Shown piece by piece: positions 40,035 through 48,934 of a DNA stretch of 64,000 nt. Numbering within the stretch: position 1 is the stretch's first letter; every line of letters starts with the position of its first letter. This DNA is from Streptomyces termitum (GTDB taxonomy: Bacteria > Actinomycetota > Actinomycetes > Streptomycetales > Streptomycetaceae). Location of the stretch: assembly GCF_014650175.1 (NCBI RefSeq), contig NZ_BMUL01000019.1, positions 62,001-126,000 of the forward strand. The letters run 5' to 3'. The position numbers and the translations under genes were made by a program. The notes beneath the pieces were generated by a model. It worked only from the letters and a program-made list of their open reading frames with translations. It ran no database searches and was not told where the DNA came from.

Positions 40035-40946
40035 TCAGGGCTCAAGGGCCCGGGCCACCGCGCGGAAGAAGCGGGCGTACGCGGCCGGACTCGGCGGCAC
40101 CTCCGGACTCCACGGCACCAGCCGCGCCCCGGCCGGCACCCGCCCCACAGGGGACGTCGCGTGCGCCCGGTCGTCGTACAGGACAAGGTCCGGGCCCGCC
40201 TCGACGGCCCGCTCCCACCCCCCGGTCAGCCAGTTCGCCCCCGGACCCGGCCCCGGGTCCAGGAACCGCACCCCCAGCTCGGCCAGCCGCGCCAGCTCCG
40301 GCCACGCCCCCGGCCGCGCCAGGTGCACCTGCTCCGGCCCGCCCCCGGAGAGCGCCAGCACCCCCGGCCCCGCCGCCCCGGCCGCCGCCCGTACCGCCTC
40401 CTCCGCCGCCGCCAGCTCCCCGCCGCCGTCCCCCGCGGCCCCCGGTCCGGCGGACCGTGCGGGCGGTACGGCCTCCGGCCCGGCGAGCCCTTCCCCCGCC
40501 ACGGCCTCCGGTCCGCCGAGGGCCGCGCCCAGCGCCCCGAACCGGCCGATGATCTCGCCCAGGGGCAGCTCGCCGCCGACCGAGAGCGCCACCAGCGGCA
40601 CCCCCAGCCGTTCCGCGAGCCCCTCGTCGACGGCGTACGGACTCTTCCCGTCGTACGTGACGTCCACCACCAGGTCCGGCGCCACCGCCCGCAGCCGCTC
40701 CTCGTCCAGCGCCCGCCCCGGCCCCAGGTACGGCACCCCGGCCGCCGCGAGCCCGCCGTCCTTCGCGGGGTCCGGCTCCGGCCCGTCGTGCCCCGACCCG
40801 TACACCGCGACCGGCACCACCCCCAGGTCCAGCAGGGCCGCCCCCGCCCGGACGTAGGCCACCACCCGCGCCGGAACCGCCGGCGCCACCGCCTCCACAC
40901 CCCTGTCGTCCGCGAATCCCCAACCGCGCGCACCCGCTCCGGACAT
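40035..40946 (-). CDS. TroA-fold substrate-binding-like protein without a signal sequence
   Basis: A 303-residue protein read from ATG 40946 after GGAGGAG. The middle and C-terminal parts match the ABC iron-siderophore binding-protein (FepB/BtuF-like) fold: RVVAYVRAGAALLDLGVVPVAVYG, EERLRAVAPDLVVDVTYDGK, and AGPDLVLYDDRA. No signal peptide or lipobox is present at the N-terminus. The gene has no permease or ATPase neighbours. A cytoplasmic protein or a decayed transporter subunit are the options. Confidence 0.7.
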   Translation of the reverse strand: MSGAGARGWGFADDRGVEAVAPAVPARVVAYVRAGAALLDLGVVPVAVYGSGHDGPEPDPAKDGGLAAAGVPYLGPGRALDEERLRAVAPDLVVDVTYDGKSPYAVDEGLAERLGVPLVALSVGGELPLGEIIGRFGALGAALGGPEAVAGEGLAGPEAVPPARSAGPGAAGDGGGELAAAEEAVRAAAGAAGPGVLALSGGGPEQVHLARPGAWPELARLAELGVRFLDPGPGPGANWLTGGWERAVEAGPDLVLYDDRAHATSPVGRVPAGARLVPWSPEVPPSPAAYARFFRAVARALEP

Positions 40947-41104
40947 GTGACCGCTCCTCCCCGGGCCGGAAACCGTCTCCGCCGCCACCTTCGAACGGTT
41001 CCCCGCCCCGCACAAGAGGGCCTGCCGCCACGCGCCGCCGTACCCGCGCGCCGCCGGCCGGCTCCGCCGACCGCGCGCCCCGCGGTCACGGCCCCGGTCC
41101 CGGC

Positions 41105-41698
41105 TCAGACCGCGGGGTGTTCCCGCGGGTCGCGGCCCGTCGTCACGAGCAGGCGCTCGAACGGGGTCGCCCCGGCCGGCGGGGTGACGGCCTCGCCGAA
41201 GACCTTCGCCTCGCGGGCCATCGGCGCCATCCGCTCCACCTCGCCGGCCAGCCCGGCCACCACCGCCGGGTCCGGCTCGAAGTCACGGCCGGTGGCCCGC
41301 GCCAGGTCCCAGGCGTGCACCGTGAGGTCGAGCAGCACCATCGCCCCGACCATGCGGGCCGGCAGCCCCATCGCCCCCGAGGTGCCCTCCTCGGCGCCCG
41401 GCTCCGCCCACGCCTCGACCAGGCGTCCGGTCTCCGCCGCGAAACCGGCCCGCCACCCGGCCCCGGCGACCCGGTCCGGGATCTCCGAGAAGTCGGCGTC
41501 CTCCTTCGCCGCCAGCGCCTGGAAGTTCACGACCACGGCGAACAGGTGGTTGAGCAGGGCGCGGACGTCGTACTCGGCACAGGGCGTGGGTGCGCCGAGG
41601 TCGGCGTCCGCGATGCCCTCGACCAGCGGGACGGCCCGGTCGGCGGCGAGGCGGAGCAGTTCGCTCACGCGGGGCTGGGAGGTCTCTTCGTACGTCAT
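41105..41698 (-). CDS. TIGR03086 family (DinB/MDMPI-like) metal-binding protein
   Basis: A 197-residue helical protein of the TIGR03083/TIGR03086 group: PCAEYDVRALLNHLFAVVVNF (residues about 38-58) has a metal-ligand histidine, and MVLLDLTVHAWDLARATGR (about 122-140) has a second one. Family members include mycothiol-dependent maleylpyruvate isomerase. Substrate and thiol partner unknown. It is divergent from the AraC gene. Confidence 0.85.
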   Translation of the reverse strand: MTYEETSQPRVSELLRLAADRAVPLVEGIADADLGAPTPCAEYDVRALLNHLFAVVVNFQALAAKEDADFSEIPDRVAGAGWRAGFAAETGRLVEAWAEPGAEEGTSGAMGLPARMVGAMVLLDLTVHAWDLARATGRDFEPDPAVVAGLAGEVERMAPMAREAKVFGEAVTPPAGATPFERLLVTTGRDPREHPAV

Positions 41699-41807
41699 GC
41701 CCCCACGCTAGGGAAACGCCCCGGGCGGGTCTTGAAGAAACCCGCCACGCGCCCGGACGGATCCCTGATCCCCTCCCTCGGGGCGGCGCGGCCGGGGCTT
41801 TCCGGCC

Positions 41808-41813
41808 TACGAT
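41808..41813 (+). promoter_or_regulatory. -10 box of a leaderless AraC gene
   Basis: TACGAT lies six bases before the ATG at 41820, so transcription should begin at or near the start codon. No -35 is evident. Confidence 0.4.
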
Positions 41814-41819
41814 CAAAGG

Positions 41820-42710
41820 ATGGCCGACCCCGCCCCGCGCCGGGACACCCGGGGCATCGTCACCCCCGGCGAGCTCTTCTCCCGGGTCCGCTTCCGCCGG
41901 CACCTGCCCGCGCCCGAATTGCGCCCCTGGCTGGAGCACTACTGGCTGATCGACTGGGCGCTGCCGGAGCCGTACGAGACCCGGGTCGTGCCGCATCCCT
42001 CGGTCAACGTGGTCTTCCAGCGGTACGGGCCGCTGGGCGACGCCTCCCGGAACCGGTCCTCCGCGGAGGTCTCCGGGATCGGGCTCGGGCTGTTCACGAA
42101 GCGGCTTGAGGGCACCGGCCGGGTGTGCGGGATCCAGTTCCGGCCCGGCGGCTTCCGGCCCTTCGCGCCCGCCCTGCCGGTGTCCGAGTGGACGGGGCGC
42201 CGCGTGCCGCTGGCCGACGTGTTCCCCCTCACCGAGGCGTTCCCGGGGGCGGGCGGCAGCGGCGGCGAGGAGGCCGTCCTGTCCTCCGTGCTCACGCCCG
42301 GGACCGACGAGGCGCGGGTAGCCGCCCTCGACGCGTTCCTCCTCGCCCACGGCCCCGCCCCCGATCCGGCCGCCGTACAGGCGATGGAGCTGGTGGAGCT
42401 GGTCCGGTCCGACCGGAGCGTGCGGCGGGTGGCCCGGCTCGCCCGTCTGTCGGGGCTCTCGCCCCGCTCCCTCCAGCGGCTGTTCGCCTCCCACGTCGGC
42501 GTCGGCCCGAAGTGGGTGATCCTGCGCTACCGCCTCCACGAGGCCCTGGAGCGGGCCGGGGAGGAGACCCGTCCGGCGGGCGCCCACCCGGACTGGGCCG
42601 GTCTGGCGGCCGAGCTGGGCTACAGCGACCAGGCCCACCTGGTCCGCGACTTCACCGCCACCGTCGGCCTCTCCCCCGCCGCGTACGCGCGGGCGGCGGC
42701 CGTGCCCTGA
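41820..42710 (+). CDS. AraC family transcriptional regulator
   Basis: A 296-residue protein. The N-terminal 170 residues are a DUF6597-type ligand domain (LRPWLEHYWLIDWALPEPYETRVVPHPSVNVVF), and the C-terminal HTH spans about residues 200-292 (RVARLARLSGLSPRSLQRLFASHVGVGPKWVILRYRLHEAL, then ELGYSDQAHLVRDFTATVGLSPAAY), the AraC signature. It is divergent from the TIGR03086 gene, a probable target. Confidence 0.93.
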   Translation: MADPAPRRDTRGIVTPGELFSRVRFRRHLPAPELRPWLEHYWLIDWALPEPYETRVVPHPSVNVVFQRYGPLGDASRNRSSAEVSGIGLGLFTKRLEGTGRVCGIQFRPGGFRPFAPALPVSEWTGRRVPLADVFPLTEAFPGAGGSGGEEAVLSSVLTPGTDEARVAALDAFLLAHGPAPDPAAVQAMELVELVRSDRSVRRVARLARLSGLSPRSLQRLFASHVGVGPKWVILRYRLHEALERAGEETRPAGAHPDWAGLAAELGYSDQAHLVRDFTATVGLSPAAYARAAAVP

Positions 42711-42719
42711 GGCGCCTTG

Positions 42720-43160
42720 TTACGAGGCGGCGGGAAGCGGCCGGGAGAAGTGGAAGGCGTCGATGTCGAAGCGTTCCCGCAGGTAGAAGCGGTGGGCGCT
42801 GGTGCGCTGGGTGCCGGAGTCCAGGCTCACCTCGGTGCAGCCGGCGGCCCGCGCGTGGCCTTCCACATGGGCGATGAGGGCGTGGCCGACGCCGGTGGAG
42901 CGCTCGGCGGAGGCGGTCACCAGATCGTCCACGTACAGCTTGCGCACCGCGCTGGTGTTGTCGACGATCCGCCATCCGGCGACGCCGACGCAGCGGCCGT
43001 CGTCACGGTAGGCGGCGGAGAAGCGCAGGCCCTGCGCGTGCCCGCGCGCGTACACGTCCCGGAACAGCTCCGGGGTGAGGTGCGGGCGCAGTTCGAGGAG
43101 GACCGGGAGGAGGTCGGTCTCCAGGCGCGGGTCGCCGGGGCCGAGTTCGATGATCTTCAT
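42720..43160 (-). CDS. GNAT family N-acetyltransferase
   Basis: A 146-residue protein. RKLYVDDLVTASAERSTGVGHALIAHVEGHARAAGCTEVSLDSG (about residues 70-115) contains the acetyl-CoA loop (R-S-T-G-V-G-H-A), and HRFYLRERFDI is the terminal motif. I start at ATG 43160; the longer frame upstream is a shadow of the converse gene. Stop-to-stop with AraC only nine bases apart. Substrate unknown. Confidence 0.85.
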   Translation of the reverse strand: MKIIELGPGDPRLETDLLPVLLELRPHLTPELFRDVYARGHAQGLRFSAAYRDDGRCVGVAGWRIVDNTSAVRKLYVDDLVTASAERSTGVGHALIAHVEGHARAAGCTEVSLDSGTQRTSAHRFYLRERFDIDAFHFSRPLPAAS

Positions 43161-43271
43161 GCGGGGGACGGTATCCCGGCCCCGGGCCTCCCGGGGAGCC
43201 CCGCCGGGCGCTCCCGCCGGGGCGGCCGGAAATCCGTGGCCCGGCCCCGGGGGCGGTGCCATCCTGTCCCC

Positions 43272-44009
43272 GTGAACGGACCCGAGATCCAGATCAGCTT
43301 CGCCCCCGGCCTCGCCGTCTTCGTCGCCGCCGCCCGGCGCGCCGGACGCACCGCCGTCACCACCGACGGCGTCTCCTCGCTGGGCCACGTCGTGGAGTCC
43401 CTCGGCGTCCCGCTCACCGAGGCCGGCCGGCTCCTCGTCGACGGCCGGCCGGTGGACACCGCGCACGTGCCGTCGGCCGGCGAGACCGTCGAGGTGGAGG
43501 GCGTCGTCCGCCCGCAGCGGGTGCCCGGCGCGCCGCTCCGCTTCCTGCTCGACGTGCACCTCGGCACGCTGGCCCGGCGGCTGCGGCTGCTCGGCGTGGA
43601 CGCCGCGTACGAGAACGAGGACCTCGGCGACCCGGCCCTGGCCGCGCTCTCCGCGCGCGAACAGCGGGTCATGCTCTCCCGCGACCGGGGGCTGCTGCGC
43701 CGCCGCGAGCTGTGGGCGGGCGCGTACGTCTACAGCGACCGGCCCGAGGACCAGCTCCGCGACGTCCTGGAGCGCTTCGCCCCCGCCCTCGCCCCCTGGA
43801 CCCGCTGCACCGCCTGCAACGGCCGCCTGGAGGAGGCCGACAAGGACGTCGTGCGCGAGCGACTGGAGCGGGGCACGGAGAACACGTACGACGTGTTCGC
43901 CCGGTGCGGGCGGTGCGAGCGCGTCTACTGGCGCGGCGCGCACCACGCGCGCCTGGAGGCGATCGTCGAGGAGGCGGTACGGGAATTCGGCGGCACCGCC
44001 GCCGCCTGA
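43272..44009 (+). CDS. Mut7-C RNase domain protein with ubiquitin-like N-terminus
   Basis: A 245-residue protein from GTG 43272. Residues 1-85 are a ubiquitin-like/MoaD-type fold (SLGHVVESLGVPLTEAGRLLVDGRPVD). Residues about 95-170 are Mut7-C PIN-like: LRFLLDVHLGTLARRLRLLGVDAAYENEDLGD, RVMLSRDRGLLRR. The C-terminal zinc ribbon has CTACNG and CGRCERVYW. Predicted RNase or RNA-binding protein. Its biological target is unknown. It converges with a secreted-protein gene across a heptamer array. Confidence 0.88.
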   Translation: MNGPEIQISFAPGLAVFVAAARRAGRTAVTTDGVSSLGHVVESLGVPLTEAGRLLVDGRPVDTAHVPSAGETVEVEGVVRPQRVPGAPLRFLLDVHLGTLARRLRLLGVDAAYENEDLGDPALAALSAREQRVMLSRDRGLLRRRELWAGAYVYSDRPEDQLRDVLERFAPALAPWTRCTACNGRLEEADKDVVRERLERGTENTYDVFARCGRCERVYWRGAHHARLEAIVEEAVREFGGTAAA

Positions 44010-44015
44010 GAAACC

Positions 44016-44141
44016 GGATCCTGGATATCGGATCCAAGGTCCGGGATCCAAGGTCCGGGATCCAAGGTCCGGGATCCGGGATCCGGGATCCGAAGGCCAG
44101 GATCTCGGATCCAGAATCCAAGATCCCGGATCCCGGATCCC
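44016..44141. repeat. Degenerate heptanucleotide array, 18 units of 7 bp
   Basis: Ten GGATCC hexamers start at 44016, 44030, 44044, 44058, 44072, 44079, 44086, 44107, 44128 and 44135, all spaced by multiples of seven. The segment divides exactly into 18 units of seven, consensus GGATCCG or GGATCCA, with units like AGGTCCG and GAATCCA. It lies between the stops of two converging genes, six bases past one and six before the other. Confidence 0.9.
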
Positions 44142-44147
44142 GCCCCC

Positions 44148-44648
44148 TCAGAAAACGTACGGATCCCCCGTAGCCAGCACCAGCACCCGATGCCGGTCGT
44201 TGACCGGGTTGCGGTCGATGCCACCGGCCCGCCAGGCGGTGCTGACGTCGACCGTGAGTTCCTGCGGGCGGCCGAGGGTCCGCAGCTCCAGGGACAGTTC
44301 GCCCGACTCACCGCCGGCGGGGAGGCCGCCGGTCCGGCAGGAGATCACGCGGGCGCTGCTCCACAGGCAGCCGGACGGCAGGTCGCGGCCGCCCTCCATG
44401 GGGGCGGAGAAGGCGAGCCGCACGGTGGCCTCGGCCACGTCGGCGGGGCCTTCGTTGCGGCTGGCCAGCCGTACGCCGACCCGGCCGTCCCACAGGGAGA
44501 CCCGGCCGTGATGGGCCAGATCGGATTCGGTGCCGGCCACCACGGGACCGGCCACGCCGGAATCGGCCGAGGCGACAGCGGTCCCGGCACCCAGGAACAC
44601 CAGCGCCGTGAGCGCGGCTCCCGTCACACCCTTCGACATCACACGCAT
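44148..44648 (-). CDS. Hypothetical secreted protein
   Basis: A 166-residue protein with a signal peptide, from MRVMSKGVTGAALTALVFLGAGTAVASADS. The mature part is a beta-rich domain with two cysteines (LPSGCLWSSARVISCRTGG) and repeated S-L-L type strands, like DUF11 or exported beta-sandwich domains. I chose ATG 44648; a longer start at 44687 adds 13 residues and has no ribosome site either. Function unknown. Confidence 0.65.
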   Translation of the reverse strand: MRVMSKGVTGAALTALVFLGAGTAVASADSGVAGPVVAGTESDLAHHGRVSLWDGRVGVRLASRNEGPADVAEATVRLAFSAPMEGGRDLPSGCLWSSARVISCRTGGLPAGGESGELSLELRTLGRPQELTVDVSTAWRAGGIDRNPVNDRHRVLVLATGDPYVF

Positions 44649-44770
44649 AGGAGAAAAATACCCACGGAACATCCGATCGTCTGACAACCCGTCAGTCAGC
44701 GTGTCCCCCGCCCCGCCCTATCCTGGCCCTCACACCGACCGGACCGTCCACCTGTGCGAGGAGCCCCGCC

Positions 44771-45526
44771 ATGTCCGCCCCCATCGCCGTCGTCACCGGA
44801 GCGAGCAGCGGCATCGGCGCCGCCACGGCCCGGCAGCTGGCCGCCGCCGGCTACCGCGTGGTCCTCACCGCCCGCCGCAAGGACCGCGTCGAGGCCCTCG
44901 CCGCCGAGATCACCGAGGCCGGCCACCAGGCGACCGCGTACGCCCTCGACGTCACCGACCGCGCCGCCGTCAACGAGTTCGCCTCCGCCTTCCGCACCCT
45001 CGCCGTCCTCGTGAACAACGCCGGCGGGGCCCTCGGCCTCGACCCGGTCGCCACCACGGACCCCGAGGACTGGCGCCGCATGTACGACGTCAACGTCCTC
45101 GGCACCCTCCACATGACCCAGGCCCTGCTGCCGGCCCTCACCGCGAGCGGCGACGGCACGGTCGTCGTCCTCTCCTCCACCGCGGGCCACGGCACCTACG
45201 AGGGCGGCGCCGGGTACGTCGCGGCCAAGAACGGCGCCCGGGTCCTCGCCGAGACCCTCCGCCTGGAGATCGTCGGCACCCCGGTCCGCGTCATCGAGAT
45301 CGCCCCCGGCCTGGTGAAGACCGAGGAGTTCGCCACCACCCGCTTCCGCGGCGACACCGACCGCGCCGCCGCCGTCTACGCGGGCGTCGCCGAGCCGCTC
45401 ACCGCCGACGACGTCGCCGAGACCGTCACCTGGGCCTGCACCCGCCCCCCGCACGTCAACATCGACCTCCTGGTCGTCCGCCCCCGCGCCCAGGCGTCCA
45501 ACACCAAGCTCCACCGCGAGCCGTAG
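44771..45526 (+). CDS. Short-chain dehydrogenase/reductase (SDR) family oxidoreductase
   Basis: A 251-residue classical SDR. AVVTGASSGIGAATARQLAA (about residues 7-26) is the NAD(P) glycine motif, NNAGGALG the second, and SSTAGHGTYEGGAGYVAAKNG contains the catalytic Ser, Tyr and Lys. It resembles YdfG-type serine/3-hydroxy acid dehydrogenases, so NADP-dependent oxidation of a small hydroxy acid is a fair guess. GAGGAG lies before the ATG. Confidence 0.92.
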   Translation: MSAPIAVVTGASSGIGAATARQLAAAGYRVVLTARRKDRVEALAAEITEAGHQATAYALDVTDRAAVNEFASAFRTLAVLVNNAGGALGLDPVATTDPEDWRRMYDVNVLGTLHMTQALLPALTASGDGTVVVLSSTAGHGTYEGGAGYVAAKNGARVLAETLRLEIVGTPVRVIEIAPGLVKTEEFATTRFRGDTDRAAAVYAGVAEPLTADDVAETVTWACTRPPHVNIDLLVVRPRAQASNTKLHREP

Positions 45527-45531
45527 GACGC

Positions 45532-45571
45532 GCGCGGGGGCCGGCGCGCACCCGCGCGCCGGCCCCCGCGC
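45532..45571. terminator. Bidirectional terminator
   Basis: A perfect 18-base stem (45532-45549 with 45554-45571) around an ACCC loop, between the SDR gene and rtcB. Confidence 0.75.
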
Positions 45572-45579
45572 CGTACCGC

Positions 45580-46773
45580 TCAGCCCTTCACGCAGATGAC
45601 CTGCTTGAGCTTGGCGACGACCTCCACCAGGTCGGTCTGCTGCTCGATGACCTGCTCGATCGGCTTGTACGCGCCCGGGATCTCGTCCACGACGCCGGAG
45701 TCCTTGCGGCACTCGACGCCCCGCGTCTGCTCCTCCAGGTCCCGCGTGGTGAAGCGCCGCTTCGCCGCGCTCCGGCTCATCCGGCGGCCGGCGCCGTGCG
45801 AGGCCGAGTTGAACGAGGCCGCGTTGCCGAGGCCCTTCACGATGTACGAGCCGGTGCCCATCGAGCCGGGGATGATCCCGAACTCCCCGGAGCCCGCCCG
45901 GATCGCGCCCTTGCGGGTCACGAGCAGGTCCATGCCGTCGTACCGCTCCTCCGCCACGTAGTTGTGGTGGCAGGAGATCACCGGGTCGAAGGAGACCTTC
46001 GCCTTCCGGAACTCCTTGCGGACGACCTCCTGGAAGAGCGCCATCATGATCGCGCGGTTGTACTTCGCGTACTCCTGAGCCCAGAACAGGTCGTGCCGGT
46101 AGGCGGCCATCTGCGGCGTGTCCGCGACGAACACCGCCAGGTCGCGGTCGATCAGGCCCTGGTTGTGCGGGAGCGACTGCGCGATGCCGATGTGGTGCTC
46201 CGCCAGCTCCTTGCCGACGTTGCGGGACCCGGAGTGCAGCATGAGCCACACCGAACCGGATGAATCAACACAAAGCTCAACAAAGTGGTTTCCCCCGCCC
46301 AGCGTTCCCATCTGCAACGCAGCCCGTTCGCGGCGGAACTTCACCGCGTCCGCCACCCCGTCGAAGCGGGACCAGAAGTCGTCCCAGCCCGAGGTGGGGA
46401 ACTGGTAGAGCCGCTTCGGGTCGACCTCCGCGCGGTGCAGACCGCGGCCGACCGGGATGGCCTGCTCGATCCGGGTGCGCAGGCGGGAGAGGTCGCCCGG
46501 GAGGTCGTTGGCGGTCAGGGAGGTCTTGACGGCGGACATGCCGCAGCCGATGTCCACGCCGACCGCCGCCGGACAGACCGCGCCGCGCATGGCGATGACC
46601 GAACCGACCGTGGCGCCCTTGCCGTAGTGGACGTCCGGCATGACCGCCAGGCCCTCGATCCACGGCAGCGTCGCCACGTTGTGGAGCTGTCGCATCGCGC
46701 CGTCCTCGACGGCGGCCGGGTCGGCCCACATCCGGATCGGCACCCGTGCCCCCGGCACCTCGACGTACGACAT
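45580..46773 (-). CDS. rtcB: RtcB RNA 3'-phosphate ligase
   Basis: A 397-residue RtcB. MPDVHYGKGATVGSVIAM, AAVGVDIGCGMSAVKT and GTLGGGNHFVELC hold the Mn-binding histidine, cysteine and aspartate, and SASHGAGRRMSRSAAKR (about residues 324-340) is the histidine that forms the guanylate. RtcB joins 2',3'-cyclic phosphate or 3'-phosphate RNA ends to 5'-hydroxyl ends, in tRNA splicing or RNA repair. No RtcA or RtcR partner gene is present nearby. Confidence 0.93.
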   Translation of the reverse strand: MSYVEVPGARVPIRMWADPAAVEDGAMRQLHNVATLPWIEGLAVMPDVHYGKGATVGSVIAMRGAVCPAAVGVDIGCGMSAVKTSLTANDLPGDLSRLRTRIEQAIPVGRGLHRAEVDPKRLYQFPTSGWDDFWSRFDGVADAVKFRRERAALQMGTLGGGNHFVELCVDSSGSVWLMLHSGSRNVGKELAEHHIGIAQSLPHNQGLIDRDLAVFVADTPQMAAYRHDLFWAQEYAKYNRAIMMALFQEVVRKEFRKAKVSFDPVISCHHNYVAEERYDGMDLLVTRKGAIRAGSGEFGIIPGSMGTGSYIVKGLGNAASFNSASHGAGRRMSRSAAKRRFTTRDLEEQTRGVECRKDSGVVDEIPGAYKPIEQVIEQQTDLVEVVAKLKQVICVKG

Positions 46774-46958
46774 ACTCCCTCGATTCCCCCGATAGATCCA
46801 GATAGACCCGATAACGCAAAAACCGGTGCCAAAGCCCGTACAAGTGAGGGCGGACCAGCATCAACGGCTGCGCGTGCGATAGACATTGTGTCCATCCGCC
46901 CTCTCCGGGCGGCAAACAGTTTTCTGGGAAACACTTCGGGAGAAGGGAGCCTGGGACC

Positions 46959-47912
46959 GTGCAGCGAAAGAGGTACGCCCCCGGCCGCGACGGCGCCTCG
47001 GGCACCCGCCCCACCCCCCTCGCCGTGCTCGCCGCGGGCCTCGGGCTCGCCGCCGGGCTGGGGCTCACCGGCTGCTCGGCCGGCGGGACCGCCGAGGACG
47101 TGGCGCTCGACGCGAAGGCCGGGTCCGGGACGACGCCCGTCGTCGCACCGGGCCGCTACCGCACCCTCTTCGAGCCCTGCGGCGCCGTCCCGCAGGCCAC
47201 CCTCCAGGCCCTGCTGCCCGCCACCGCCGCGCTGACCGAGCCCGAGCGCGCCGAGATCCTCCGGGGCACGCACGCCGCCACGTACGACACCGACCGCCGC
47301 GTGGGCTGCTCCTGGAACGCCGACTTCGGCGGGGAGGCGCAGCGGCTGGTGCTCGACGTGGAGCGGGTGGTCTCCTACGACCCGGCGGTGAGCGACGCGA
47401 CGCGGGCCCAGGAGGTGTTCGCCCGCAAGCAGCTCGCGGCGAAGATCCCGCTGCCGCCGGCGGAGCACCCGGACGGCGCCCCGAGCGGCGCCGCCGGCAC
47501 GACCGCCGCGGCGCCGCCCCCGGGCACGCCGTCCGGTCCGGCCTCGCACCCGGCGCCGCCCCCCGGCTCGGACGCCGCTTCGCACGCTCCCGCGCACGAC
47601 CCGTCGGCCCCCGTGTCGCCGTCCGCGCCGTCCGCGTCGGCCGGGGCGCCCTCCGCCTCCGCGACGACCGGTCTGGAGCCCCGGCAGCTGAGCGGCCTCG
47701 GCGACATCGCGTTCCTCGACGACGTCCCCGGCACGGCGGGCGGCAGCGGCCACCAGCGGGTCGTGAGCGTGGTGTTCCGCACATCGAACGTGCTCGTGAC
47801 CGTCGAGTACCTGGGGCGGACGACGGGGGTGGAGACGCCTCCGGACAGCAAGGAACTGCAGGACAGGGCGCAGAACCTGGCCCGGCTGCTGGCCGACCGG
47901 CTGGAGGAGTAG
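46959..47912 (+). CDS. DUF3558 lipoprotein
   Basis: A 317-residue exported protein from a GTG preceded by GGGAGCCTGGGACC. The signal ends in LGLTGCSAGG, a lipobox. The DUF3558-like domain (FEPCGAVPQATLQALLP, RRVGCSWNADF) has two cysteines and is interrupted by a Pro/Ala/Ser-rich stretch of about 65 residues (DPSAPVSPSAPSA). The C-terminal 80 residues complete the domain (RTSNVLVTVEYLGRT). A paralogue lies 115 bases downstream. CCGCCC/GGGCGG pairs at 46896-46912 form a small hairpin upstream. Confidence 0.8.
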   Translation: MQRKRYAPGRDGASGTRPTPLAVLAAGLGLAAGLGLTGCSAGGTAEDVALDAKAGSGTTPVVAPGRYRTLFEPCGAVPQATLQALLPATAALTEPERAEILRGTHAATYDTDRRVGCSWNADFGGEAQRLVLDVERVVSYDPAVSDATRAQEVFARKQLAAKIPLPPAEHPDGAPSGAAGTTAAAPPPGTPSGPASHPAPPPGSDAASHAPAHDPSAPVSPSAPSASAGAPSASATTGLEPRQLSGLGDIAFLDDVPGTAGGSGHQRVVSVVFRTSNVLVTVEYLGRTTGVETPPDSKELQDRAQNLARLLADRLEE

Positions 47913-48026
47913 CGGCCCGGGAGGCGTTTCGCGCGAGCCCCGGGGCGGCGGGGGGACCACGTAACGTGTCGGCGTACCCAGGGCCGCCCACCGGCGCCGG
48001 CCGTACGACAAGCGACTGAAGGAACC

Positions 48027-48782
48027 ATGCAGCGAACAGCTTCGCGTCTCACCCGACTCCTCGCCTGCGCCGCCGTCCCGGTGATGCTCGTCGTCGCCGG
48101 CTGCTCCTCCGACGCGGGCAGCGGTGACGGCGGGGGCGGCAAGGCGAAGACCGGGGCGGGCGCGGACGCGGGCTCGGGCACGGGCGGGGAGGCGGCGACG
48201 CCGTCCCCGAAGCCGAAGCCGACGGTCGAGGCGGCGCGGTTCGCGAAGCTGCCGCAGGCGTGCCAGGCGGTCACGGAGAAGACGACGGGCGCCCTGGTGC
48301 CGAAGGCGAAGGCCCCGAAGGGCACGGCCGCCTCGTCGACGGACCTGGCGCTGCGCGGCGGCTGCTCGTGGAACGGCCTGGAGGACAAGGGCGTCAAGGG
48401 TTCGCAGTACCGGTGGCTGGACGTGTCCTTCTACCGGTACGACTCGGAGGCGTCCCTCGGCAGCGGCCAGGACCGGGCGCGGGAGAACTTCGAGAAGGAG
48501 GTCGCGAAGGTCCAGGCGACCGAGAACGCCCAGAAGGTGAGCACGGCGGCGACGCCGGGCATCGGCGACGAGGCGAAGACGGTCACGTACACGGTGCGGA
48601 AGACCGGCGAGGACTTCGTCTACTCGTCGGTGGTGGCGCGGACGGGCAACGTGCTGGTGCTGCTGACCTACAACGGCACGGGGTACTGGGGCGCGGCGGA
48701 GCCGGAGCTGAAGAAGGTCGTCGAGGGCTCGGCGACGGCGGCGAAGGAGGCCGTGGCCTCGGTGGCCGCGGCGAACAAGTAG
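48027..48782 (+). CDS. DUF3558 lipoprotein, paralogue
   Basis: A 251-residue protein with a lipobox signal (LVVAGCSSD) and a Gly/Ala/Pro spacer of about 45 residues. The DUF3558 domain covers about residues 70-240 with ACQAVTEKTTGALVPKA, GGCSWNGLEDKG and NVLVLLTYNGTGYWG. It lacks the long insertion of its upstream neighbour. Cell-surface localisation is expected; the role is unknown. Confidence 0.85.
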   Translation: MQRTASRLTRLLACAAVPVMLVVAGCSSDAGSGDGGGGKAKTGAGADAGSGTGGEAATPSPKPKPTVEAARFAKLPQACQAVTEKTTGALVPKAKAPKGTAASSTDLALRGGCSWNGLEDKGVKGSQYRWLDVSFYRYDSEASLGSGQDRARENFEKEVAKVQATENAQKVSTAATPGIGDEAKTVTYTVRKTGEDFVYSSVVARTGNVLVLLTYNGTGYWGAAEPELKKVVEGSATAAKEAVASVAAANK

Positions 48783-48934
48783 CCGTACCTCCGGCGGTCG
48801 TACAAGTCTCAATCATCGCAAAGCACCACGGATCGCCAGGTCAGCGCGGAGCCCGTCCCTCCCCAGAGGGCCGGGCTTCGCTCATGTGTGCCACTCTGGG
48901 CGCGCGAACGTCGTAAGCACGGGAGGGGTCGCGG

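Noticed and set aside
44016..44141. CRISPR-like array
   Set aside because: The unit is 7 bp with no spacers; no cas genes are nearby.
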